Notes under the pieces: model-generated
The model's database searches: none
Seen by the model: the letters and a program-made list of their open reading frames with translations, nothing else
What the model was told of the DNA's origin: nothing
Shown here: positions 17,579-24,439 of the stretch, piece by piece
Layout of the letters: each line of letters starts with the position of its first letter
Numbering within the stretch: position 1 is the first letter of the stretch
Assembly: GCA_947385955.1 (NCBI GenBank)
Contig: CANDNA010000009.1
Span: 1 to 64,000 of the forward strand
Length of the DNA: 64,000 nucleotides
Source of the DNA: an uncultured Clostridia bacterium
GTDB taxonomy: Bacteria > Bacillota > Clostridia > Lachnospirales > Lachnospiraceae
Direction: 5' to 3'
Made by a program: the position numbers and the translations under genes

Positions 17579-18134
17579 CTGCCATATCCAGAAAATACCT
17601 GTGTACTCTCAGATCTTCTGTCAGCTCCGGATGAAACGCACAGGCCAGCTGCTTTCCCTCCTGCACGGCCACAATCCTGCCGTCTGCCCGGGCCAGTATC
17701 TGTCCTTCTCCCAGAACCGCTTCGATGTAAGGCGCCCGGATAAATGTCATGGGAATCCTGCCGATCCCCTGAAAGTTCTCCTCTGTATGAAAGCTGCCAA
17801 GCTGTCTCCCATAGGCATTCCTTTTCACCCGGACTCCCATTGTGGCAAGGCACGCCTTTCCTCCCTCCACTTCTTCTGCCAGCAGAATCAGTCCTGCACA
17901 GGTGCCCAGAACCGGCAGCCCGTCTGCAATCCGCTGCCGCAATCCGGATAAAAGCCCCAGATCTTCCATCAGCTTTCTCATCACTGTGCTTTCCCCGCCG
18001 GGCAGGATCAGTCCCTCCATCTCTCTGTCCAGATCCCTTTCCCTGCGTATCATAAAGCATTCCGCTCCCAGACGGGTAAGACTGTGGGCATGTTCCGCAA
18101 ACCCGCCCTGCAATGCCAGTATTCCGATTTTCAT
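17565..18134 (-). CDS. pdxT: Pyridoxal 5'-phosphate synthase glutaminase subunit
   Basis: This is a 189-residue class-I glutaminase that supplies ammonia to PdxS for PLP synthesis from ribose 5-phosphate and glyceraldehyde 3-phosphate. The N-terminus MKIGILALQGGFAEHAHSL, the oxyanion loop LILPGGESTVM, the nucleophile in GTCAGLILLA and the His-Glu pair in ACAFHPELTED are intact. The start follows pdxS by 6 bp, so PdxS and PdxT are co-translated in the usual order. A terminator overlaps its stop. Confidence 0.96.
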   Translation of the reverse strand: MKIGILALQGGFAEHAHSLTRLGAECFMIRRERDLDREMEGLILPGGESTVMRKLMEDLGLLSGLRQRIADGLPVLGTCAGLILLAEEVEGGKACLATMGVRVKRNAYGRQLGSFHTEENFQGIGRIPMTFIRAPYIEAVLGEGQILARADGRIVAVQEGKQLACAFHPELTEDLRVHRYFLDMAGGAL

Positions 18135-18140
18135 ACGCTG

Positions 18141-19016
18141 TCACTGCCCCCGTTCTGCCATCAGCAATGTAATCTCCTGAGCATTGATCCCCACCATCGC
18201 TTCGCCCAGATCAGCCGACAGCTCTGCGATCAGGCCTGCATCCGTATAATTGGTCACCGCTTTCACGATGGCTTCCGCCCGCCTGGCCGGATTGCCGGAT
18301 TTAAAAATACCGCTTCCCACAAAGACGCCCTCTGCACCAAGCTGCATCATCAACGCCGCATCTGCCGGTGTGGCGATGCCTCCCGCCGCAAAATTTACCA
18401 CCGGAAGCCTTCCGTTTTCATACACATACCGTAACAGCTCCAACGGAACCTGCAGCCCCTTCGCCGCCTCAGGCAGCTCATCCTCCCGCAGGCTCTGTAT
18501 CCGGCGGATTTCCCCATTCATGGCCCGCATATGCCGCACAGCCTGCACCACATCCCCGGTTCCCGCTTCGCCCTTGGTACGGATCATAGCGGTGCCTTCC
18601 CCGATCCGGCGCAGCGCCTCACTCAGATCTCTGGCGCCGCATACAAAGGGCACTTTGAAAGCATGTTTGTCAATATGATATCTATCGTCTGCCGGGGAAA
18701 GCACTTCACTCTCATCAATATAATCAATGTCAATTGCCTCCAGCACCTGAGCTTCCACGAAATGCCCGATCCGGCACTTTGCCATCACCGGAATGGATAC
18801 CGCCTCCTGAATCCCCCGGATCATCTTCGGATCGCTCATCCGGGAAACACCGCCTGCTGCCCGGATATCCGCCGGAATCCGCTCCAGCGCCATGACCGCG
18901 CAGGCCCCTGCCTCCTGCGCTGTCCTTGCCTGCTCCGGCGTGGTCACATCCATGATCACACCGCCTTTCAGCATCTGTGCCAACTGCCTGTTCAATTCAT
19001 ACCTGTTTTCAGCCAT
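18141..19016 (-). CDS. pdxS: Pyridoxal 5'-phosphate synthase synthase subunit
   Basis: This is a 291-residue (beta/alpha)8 PLP synthase subunit. The start [19 protein letters not shown] is chosen because it gives the family length and follows AAAGGAACG; an in-frame TTG farther up begins inside the inverted-repeat element. Conserved parts include [66 protein letters not shown] and [16 protein letters not shown]. It forms the dodecameric core of the PdxS/PdxT complex. Its 5' region is unusual: the 231-bp inverted-repeat element begins 69 bp upstream of the start codon. Confidence 0.96.
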   Translation of the reverse strand: MAENRYELNRQLAQMLKGGVIMDVTTPEQARTAQEAGACAVMALERIPADIRAAGGVSRMSDPKMIRGIQEAVSIPVMAKCRIGHFVEAQVLEAIDIDYIDESEVLSPADDRYHIDKHAFKVPFVCGARDLSEALRRIGEGTAMIRTKGEAGTGDVVQAVRHMRAMNGEIRRIQSLREDELPEAAKGLQVPLELLRYVYENGRLPVVNFAAGGIATPADAALMMQLGAEGVFVGSGIFKSGNPARRAEAIVKAVTNYTDAGLIAELSADLGEAMVGINAQEITLLMAERGQ

Positions 19017-19085
19017 ATTCCCATCGTTCCTTTCTTTTTCAGTGTGGAGCAGAGGCAGGGCCGCTTGCAGGATCTGTATTGCATC

Positions 19086-19316
19086 TGTCAAGCTGCATAC
19101 CTGTCTGCTTTCTGTAACTTGTGAAGGATATCAGATGTTCTTAGTACTTTGTTCATTGTCAGGAATTTCCGGACAAGGATGTCCGGAAAAAGCCCGCCTG
19201 AGCCTGGATGGCGAATCGGGCTGGTTGCGTCATTCGCCAAAGTCTTATCGCAAAGTACTTAGAACATCTGATATCCGCAACCCAGGTCAGAAAGCAGACA
19301 AGTATGCAGATTGACA
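19086..19316 (-). repeat. 231-bp inverted-repeat element with nested stems upstream of pdxS
   Basis: Two 66-nt arms (19086-19151 and 19251-19316) are imperfect inverted repeats. The inner 26 bp match perfectly, about 11 bp do not match, then about 21 of 23 bp match, ending in TGTCAA. The 99-nt middle has three more stems: TTCCGGACA/TGTCCGGAA (19167-19188), AGCCCG/CGGGCT (19191-19222) and TGGCGAAT/ATTCGCCA (19209-19239). In the minus (pdxS) direction, the CGGGCT arm is followed by five T like a terminator, while the TGGCGAAT stem would exclude it. It could be a MITE or a structured leader RNA. I match it to no riboswitch family I know. It fills most of the 485-bp gap between pdxS and the DUF4173 gene. 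Confidence 0.7.
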
Positions 19317-19364
19317 AACATACACACAGCCCCATCCCCTGTGGTAAACATTTGATTATGGCCT

Positions 19365-19392
19365 ATTATATCCGAATCTGGTATGATTGAAA
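19365..19392 (-). promoter_or_regulatory. Possible pdxS promoter beyond the repeat element
   Basis: On the minus strand, TATAAT (19365-19370) lies 16 bp from a weak TTTCAA (19387-19392). If used, the pdxS transcript would carry the whole inverted-repeat element in a leader of about 340 nt. No other good promoter is seen between the element and the pdxS start. Confidence 0.35.
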
Positions 19393-19439
19393 TATCCAGT
19401 TTTGTTATTTTTAAGCATGCCACTTGAAAACGGCAATTG

Positions 19440-19483
19440 AAAACGGCAGATCTCTTATCCCATCAATGACAGGAAATCTGCCG
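19440..19483 (-). terminator. Terminator after the DUF4173 gene
   Basis: On the minus strand, CGGCAGAT pairs with ATCTGCCG across a 24-nt loop (19444-19483), followed by TTTT. It lies 18 bp after the stop of the DUF4173 gene. Confidence 0.6.
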
Positions 19484-19501
19484 CACCCATTGTCTGCCCT
19501 G

Positions 19502-21274
19502 TCAATCAGAATCCAGGATTTTTCCGGCTCTGTAATACGAAAAGTTAAAATCCCTGATTCCCATTTCACGATAGGCATCCAGTTTTTCCTGGAGCTGTTC
19601 CGCCTGCCATCCCATCTCAGACGACGGCAGATCCGGTCTCCAGCCTATCTCTTCCAGCACTCCCTCCTTCGCCATAACAGGAATGGCGTCGCTGCTCAGT
19701 TCAAACCAATACCATTGATCCGAGGACTGTGCAGTTCTGTCATGGGACAGATTATATTTGATAATCTGGTAATCCGGCCGGGCCAGAGAAAATCCGATAT
19801 AAAATACCGTTACGATCACCATTGAGAACTGAAACAGCGGAAAATGCGGTTTGTATATGGCAGCAATACAGCCCGACAAAAGCACGGTAATCAATGCCAG
19901 CGCCCATAAAACCAGGAGCCGCAGAAATGTCAGATGATGCATCCCCACATACAAAAGCATCCGCATGGCCGAAGACGCAATCATAATAAAGGTACAGCAG
20001 GAAAATACAGTCAACACCCCTTTTAATACGCTGTGTGCCCGGAAACGGGAAAGACAGAGCAGCTCAATCGCCAGGTTGATCAGGCAGACTGCCAGAAGCT
20101 GGAAAAAGCCTTCTCTGGCATAGGAGGAATAGCTGTATCCTTCCGGAAGCCGTAACCCTCCCAGAAACAGACAGGAAATCTGGATCACAGAAAAGAGCAG
20201 ATACAAAAGCGTAATCACCGAAAGAAAGCTGATTCCCACAACCGGCTCCCATTGTTTCTTTTCCGTTACCTCATCCTCTATCTTCCCGTCTGCAAAATAA
20301 GCCAGCAGGCTGTAGGAGCCAAAAATCCCCACAATCAGCAAAAGGCACATCCAGAAAGGCTGTCCGGGAAAACGGATGGCACGGAACAATTCCGTAAACA
20401 GACTGCGGAAAACAGCATCCGCACTCATCAGCAGACAGGTTAGCACAAACAAAAGCGGCAGAGAAATCAGGATTCCAAGCCAGATATGCCGCATCAGAGG
20501 AGATTTTCCGCCCTTTTCCTTTTGTCTGATATACCGTTCCAATGACTGGAACGGACTGAGCAGATAGCTTGTGGCCAGAAAAGGGGCCAGCAAAATCTGT
20601 CCCAGATATTTCCCAAAGCCCCATTTCTCTGTATGGCAGAAATGGGTAAACAGAAACGTGAGGAATAATAAAAACATACCGCATGTATTAAATACAAGAA
20701 TCGGTTTGCTGCCGGTCAGCGTACTGCTAACGCTTAATACAAACCAGGACAGAAAATAAAACCAGGCGCTTTTCTGAAGCTGCACATCCAGGGCTTTGCA
20801 GCACTGCACCAGACCGGCCATCGTCAGCACCGACAGAACCGGCACCGAAATCCCGTGAAATCCAGGATAAATACAGATGGTAAACAAGAGCCCCCAAACC
20901 AGACATCCGATTCCGAAAAAGGCAAACCGGTTCAGCATTCTTTCCAGCTTTTCCCCGGTTTTCCGCTCCGGTATCACCTGGACGGGAATCCCCATCCCTG
21001 CCGGATAAGGGCTGCCTGCCGGCATTCCTGCTGCCTGCCCGACTCCTGAATACAGCGGTCCGGCTGCCACAGCCCCCTGCGTCTCACTCCCTGATGCGCC
21101 GGCCGCGGCCGCACTGCCTGCAGACATTCCCTCTGTTTCATTTCCCGCTGCTTCATATTCCGCCGCCCCGGTCTGTGAAGGAGCGCCTGTCCCCTCCTCC
21201 TTTCCGGCCCATTCTCCATACATATTTTCACCCTTATGCACATTCCGTTCTCCATACATATTTTCACCGTACAT
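19502..21274 (-). CDS. DUF4173 family polytopic membrane protein
   Basis: This is a 590-residue protein. The start follows AGGAGGGAACGTAT. The first 130 residues are polar and low in complexity, opening with three MYGE repeats (MYGENMYGERNVHKGENMYG) that arise from a duplicated DNA segment of about 21 bp. About 12 membrane segments follow, with features I associate with DUF4173: FHGISVPVLSVLTMAG, SADAVFRSLFTELF, YSSYAREGFFQLLAV and LCLSRFRAHSVLKGVL. Function is unknown. It is third in an operon after the DUF2975 and XRE genes, an arrangement seen for small membrane-regulator pairs. Confidence 0.82.
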   Translation of the reverse strand: MYGENMYGERNVHKGENMYGEWAGKEEGTGAPSQTGAAEYEAAGNETEGMSAGSAAAAGASGSETQGAVAAGPLYSGVGQAAGMPAGSPYPAGMGIPVQVIPERKTGEKLERMLNRFAFFGIGCLVWGLLFTICIYPGFHGISVPVLSVLTMAGLVQCCKALDVQLQKSAWFYFLSWFVLSVSSTLTGSKPILVFNTCGMFLLFLTFLFTHFCHTEKWGFGKYLGQILLAPFLATSYLLSPFQSLERYIRQKEKGGKSPLMRHIWLGILISLPLLFVLTCLLMSADAVFRSLFTELFRAIRFPGQPFWMCLLLIVGIFGSYSLLAYFADGKIEDEVTEKKQWEPVVGISFLSVITLLYLLFSVIQISCLFLGGLRLPEGYSYSSYAREGFFQLLAVCLINLAIELLCLSRFRAHSVLKGVLTVFSCCTFIMIASSAMRMLLYVGMHHLTFLRLLVLWALALITVLLSGCIAAIYKPHFPLFQFSMVIVTVFYIGFSLARPDYQIIKYNLSHDRTAQSSDQWYWFELSSDAIPVMAKEGVLEEIGWRPDLPSSEMGWQAEQLQEKLDAYREMGIRDFNFSYYRAGKILDSD

Positions 21275-21286
21275 ATACGTTCCCTC

Positions 21287-21511
21287 CTATTCCCCGTCCT
21301 CATCAGGCCGCCATTCCAGAATATCCCCCGGCTGGCACTCCAATGCGGTACAGATTCTGTTCAGTGTATCTATCTTAATGGCTTTGGCTTTCCCGTTTTT
21401 CAAAATGGAAATATTGGCCATCGTGATCCCTACCCGCTCAGACAACTCGGTCACACTCATTTTACGCTTTGCCAGCATCACATCCACATGAATGATAATC
21501 ATATTGTCCAT
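21287..21511 (-). CDS. XRE-family (YozG-like) small transcriptional regulator
   Basis: This is a 74-residue Cro/C1-type helix-turn-helix protein: IIHVDVMLAKRKMSVTELSE, then VGITMANISILKNGKAKAIK and LNRICTALECQPGDILEW. It consists of little more than the DNA-binding domain, as in YozG. Proteins of this type are usually encoded next to a DUF2975 membrane protein, as here. It probably regulates its own operon; a short palindrome sits just upstream of the operon's promoter. Confidence 0.9.
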   Translation of the reverse strand: MDNMIIIHVDVMLAKRKMSVTELSERVGITMANISILKNGKAKAIKIDTLNRICTALECQPGDILEWRPDEDGE

Positions 21512-21518
21512 CCTTTTC

Positions 21519-21998
21519 CTAAATGGTCAGTTCGTTTTCCTCTTCCAGTTCCGCTGCCCGGTAGACCAGATGGGACAGGGCAGCCGCTGCCACCGTTACC
21601 GTCATTCCTGCGAATACCACAACGATACAAAGCAGCATCATCCCTCCGTGGCTCAGCCCCAGTACAAAGAAAACACCGCTTCCCACAAATAAAAATACCG
21701 AATCAAACGCCGCCAGTGCGGAAATATATTTCAGCAGCCTGGCATTCTGGGCTGAAAAAGAACGGTCTGCACCGATCTCTGTGGAAATCTTCCAGCCGCA
21801 TACCAATACCAGATAGCAGGGCACCGCCGTCACCCACAGAAACACCATCCAGGGCACATAACATTTTTCATAGGCCGGCGCCTGTTCTATGATCGCCCTT
21901 CCCCAGACCGGCAGAAAATAAAAATAAATCACCAGACCGCAAACGGCCACTCCCATGATCACCGCTTTTAACGCATTTGCCAATCCCTTCTGACTCAT
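21519..21998 (-). CDS. DUF2975 family membrane protein
   Basis: This is a 159-residue protein with four membrane segments (about 10-32, 49-70, 90-112 and 118-145). The sequence YEKCYVPWMVFLWVTAVPCY and IGADRSFSAQNARLLKYIS fit DUF2975, the usual partner of YozG-type regulators. The ATG at 21998 lies 6-7 nt after GGAGG; a GTG one codon earlier is less likely. It is first in the operon behind a consensus promoter. Function is unknown, though a membrane signal input to the regulator is plausible. Confidence 0.85.
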   Translation of the reverse strand: MSQKGLANALKAVIMGVAVCGLVIYFYFLPVWGRAIIEQAPAYEKCYVPWMVFLWVTAVPCYLVLVCGWKISTEIGADRSFSAQNARLLKYISALAAFDSVFLFVGSGVFFVLGLSHGGMMLLCIVVVFAGMTVTVAAAALSHLVYRAAELEEENELTI

Positions 21999-22024
21999 CA
22001 CAAACCTCCTTACGTCCTTTCCCT

Positions 22025-22053
22025 ACTATAGCAGAGTATTTATGGTGTGTCAA
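22025..22053 (-). promoter_or_regulatory. Consensus promoter of the DUF2975-XRE-DUF4173 operon
   Basis: On the minus strand, TTGACA (22048-22053), a 17-bp spacer and TATAGT (22025-22030) form a near-perfect sigma-A promoter. About 10 bp upstream, ATCG-TAATT-CGAT (22063-22075) is a small palindrome that could be an operator for the XRE protein. Confidence 0.85.
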
Positions 22054-22132
22054 TCTATTTTTATCGTAATTCGATATTTTTTTATTGTTTTTCATCTTTG
22101 GTTGAAAAGGAGCAAAGAACAATAAAATACAG

Positions 22133-22180
22133 AAAACCCCCGGACAGGCTGGATTTCTTCCATTCCCGTCTGAGGGTTTT
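22133..22180 (-). terminator. Terminator after lysA
   Basis: The minus strand carries a stem of about 16 bp starting AAAACCC and ending GGGTTTT (22133-22180), with one mismatch and two G-T pairs. It lies about 40 bp after the lysA stop. The T-rich 3' side supports termination. Confidence 0.75.
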
Positions 22181-22221
22181 TCATCCTTTCTGATCAAAAC
22201 CAGTCGGCCGGCCGCTGTCGT

Positions 22222-23481
22222 TCAGATGGCAAAGCCATGTTCCAGATCCAGTGTGGCAAAATAATCCTCCTTCGTTTCCGCCCGCCGGATCAGCCGTGTG
22301 CTGCCGTCCTCTTTCAGCAAAATCTCCGCACTGCGCAGCTTGCCATTGTAATTATATCCCATGGAAAATCCGTGTGCGCCCGTATCATGAATAAACAGAT
22401 AATCCCCGATTTCAATCTGAGGCAGGCTGCGGTCAATGGCAAATTTATCACAGTTTTCGCACAATCCGCCGGTAATATCATAGATATGGTCAGCCGGCGC
22501 ATCCTCTTTGCCAAGCACTGTAATATGATGATAGGAGCCGTACACAGCCGGACGCATCAGATTGGCTGCACAGGCGTCCACACCGATGTATTCTTTATAA
22601 ATATGCTTCTCATGAATCGCTTTTGTCACCAGCCCCCCATACGGCGCCAGCATAAAGCGTCCCAGTTCCGTAAAAATGGCCACATCGTCCATACCTTCCG
22701 GTACAAGGATCTTCTCATAAGCCTGACGCACCCCTTCTCCGATCACTCTGATATCATTGGGCGCTTCCTCCGGTCTGTAAGGAATCCCCACACCCCCGGA
22801 CAAATTGATAAACGCAATATGCACGTTCAGTTCCCGCTTCAGCTCTGCTGCCAGAGCAAATAATATTTCCGCCAGAGCCGGATAATAGGCTTCCGAAATG
22901 GTATTGCTGGCAAGGAATGCATGGATGCCGAAGTGCTTTACCCCTTTTTCCTTCAGATAGCGGAATGCTTCCTTCATCTGCTCCTTTGTCATACCGTACT
23001 TGGCATCCCCCGGCTTGTCCATAATATCATTCTGGATGGCAAAATCCCCGCCCGGATTATAACGGCAGCACATCGTCTCCTGGAAAGGCGCAATTTTTTC
23101 ATAAAACGCCAGATGGGTCAGATCATCGAAATTGATAATGGCTCCCAGATCAGCCGCCAGCTTAAAGTCCTCTTCCGGCGTCACATTGGAGGAAAACATA
23201 ATGTCGGAGCCGCGAAAACCCACCTTTTCCGATAAATACAGCTCTGTATAGGAAGAACAGTCCATTCCAATCCCTTCCTGACGCAAAATCTCCATCAAAA
23301 AAGGATTGGGTGTTGCCTTTACGGCAAAATATTCCTTAAATCCTTTGTTCCAGGCAAACGCCGCCTTCAATGCCCTGGCATTCTCCCGGATCCCTTTTTC
23401 ATCATATAAATGAAACGGCGTCGGATACTCCTTCACCATCTCCTGTACCTGGGAAAGCGTTACAAAAGGCTTTTTTTCCAT
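22222..23481 (-). CDS. lysA: Diaminopimelate decarboxylase
   Basis: This is a 419-residue fold-type III PLP decarboxylase that turns meso-diaminopimelate into lysine. The PLP lysine is in EYFAVKATPNPF, the Gly-rich phosphate loop is FINLSGGVGIPYRPEE, and the active-site Cys region is GGLCENCDKFA; HGFSMGYNYNGKLR lies near the C-terminus. Length fits LysA. A carboxynorspermidine-type relative cannot be fully ruled out by eye. A good promoter precedes it (23541-23569). I see no lysine riboswitch in the short leader of about 50 nt. Confidence 0.9.
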   Translation of the reverse strand: MEKKPFVTLSQVQEMVKEYPTPFHLYDEKGIRENARALKAAFAWNKGFKEYFAVKATPNPFLMEILRQEGIGMDCSSYTELYLSEKVGFRGSDIMFSSNVTPEEDFKLAADLGAIINFDDLTHLAFYEKIAPFQETMCCRYNPGGDFAIQNDIMDKPGDAKYGMTKEQMKEAFRYLKEKGVKHFGIHAFLASNTISEAYYPALAEILFALAAELKRELNVHIAFINLSGGVGIPYRPEEAPNDIRVIGEGVRQAYEKILVPEGMDDVAIFTELGRFMLAPYGGLVTKAIHEKHIYKEYIGVDACAANLMRPAVYGSYHHITVLGKEDAPADHIYDITGGLCENCDKFAIDRSLPQIEIGDYLFIHDTGAHGFSMGYNYNGKLRSAEILLKEDGSTRLIRRAETKEDYFATLDLEHGFAI

Positions 23482-23540
23482 ACCTCTACAACATCCTTTC
23501 TTTTGAACTTTTCATATCCTTTTCGTAAAACTCTGCTAAC

Positions 23541-23569
23541 ATAATGCCACAGCCCCGTTTTCTTGTCAA
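23541..23569 (-). promoter_or_regulatory. lysA promoter
   Basis: On the minus strand, TTGACA (23564-23569), 17 bp and CATTAT (23541-23546) lie about 60 bp before the lysA start. The leader is too short for a lysine riboswitch. Confidence 0.8.
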
Positions 23570-23626
23570 TCCTATTTTTCTCATTAATAGTTTTTTTCAG
23601 GAACACTACAAACGTCCTCTTTATAC

Positions 23627-23655
23627 TTGACAAATTCTGTTTTTTCACTCATAGT
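23627..23655 (+). promoter_or_regulatory. Promoter of the TrmB-type regulator gene
   Basis: TTGACA (23627-23632), a 17-bp spacer and CATAGT (23650-23655) lie on the plus strand about 85 bp before the regulator start. It is back-to-back with the lysA promoter in a 259-bp divergent region. Confidence 0.6.
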
Positions 23656-23740
23656 ATTTCTGAATACCACTTATATAGAAAACCATCTTATGTTTTACGG
23701 TTACTGATTAACATCTGTCATCAGGAAAAAGGAGTCTCTC

Positions 23741-24439
23741 ATGTACCCTATCACAGAAGAACTGCTGCATTTCGGCCTGACCCGCCAGGAGGCCAACCTG
23801 TATCTGACACTGCTTTCCCACGGTGCGCTGACCGGCTACGAGGCCGCCAAGCTCACCGGTATTTCCCGCTCCAACACCTATACTGCGCTGGCAGGACTGG
23901 TGGAAAAGGGCGCTTCTTATATTATGGAGGAACATGTAACCCGCTATACTGCGGTCCCCTTTGAGGAATTCAGCGGCAATGTGATCCGCCGCCTGCAGGC
24001 AAAGCAGGAAAGCCTGCTGCCCCGAATGCCCAAACGACAGGAGCAGATACAGGGATATCTTACCATACGGGGAAAAGAACAGATCATGGATAAGCTGGTT
24101 ACCATGATTCTGGAAACCAGGCAGCGGCTGTATATTTCCGTGCCGCCTGCTATTTTAACACAGATCCTGCCCTTTCTGCGCCGGCAGGTAGAAGAAGAGA
24201 AACGGGTGGTCATCCTTTCCGGTACGCCCTGCCCTCTGGAAGGGGCCGTTTCCTATGTCACCGGCAAAAAGGAGGACCAGATTCGTCTGATCGTAGACTC
24301 CACCAGAGTGCTGACCGGCAGAATCTCCGAAGAAGAAGATTCCACCTGTCTTTTTTCCCAGAACCGGAATCTGGTGGATATTTTTAAAGAAATGCTGAAA
24401 AACGAAATCACGCTAATCCAGATGGGGAAACAGGTCTGA
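23741..24439 (+). CDS. TrmB-family transcriptional regulator
   Basis: This is a 232-residue protein and the only clear plus-strand protein gene of the window. The N-terminal winged helix (LLHFGLTRQEANLYLTLLSH, then LTGYEAAKLTGISRSNTYTA) is typical of TrmB regulators. The C-terminal part (TRQRLYISVPPAILTQILPF) is a PLD-like sensor domain. Effector and targets are unknown; the divergent lysA gene is the nearest candidate target. Its 3' end overlaps the converging GTPase gene by 27 bp. Confidence 0.85.
   Translation: MYPITEELLHFGLTRQEANLYLTLLSHGALTGYEAAKLTGISRSNTYTALAGLVEKGASYIMEEHVTRYTAVPFEEFSGNVIRRLQAKQESLLPRMPKRQEQIQGYLTIRGKEQIMDKLVTMILETRQRLYISVPPAILTQILPFLRRQVEEEKRVVILSGTPCPLEGAVSYVTGKKEDQIRLIVDSTRVLTGRISEEEDSTCLFSQNRNLVDIFKEMLKNEITLIQMGKQV

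Noticed and set aside
19086..19316. A T-box or known riboswitch in the pdxS leader
   Set aside because: No T-box antiterminator core or recognisable aptamer is present; the dominant feature is a 66-nt inverted repeat, so it is kept as an unassigned element.
23482..23570. A lysine riboswitch ahead of lysA
   Set aside because: The promoter at 23541-23569 leaves a leader of only about 50 nt, too short for the roughly 170-nt lysine aptamer, and no conserved core is seen.
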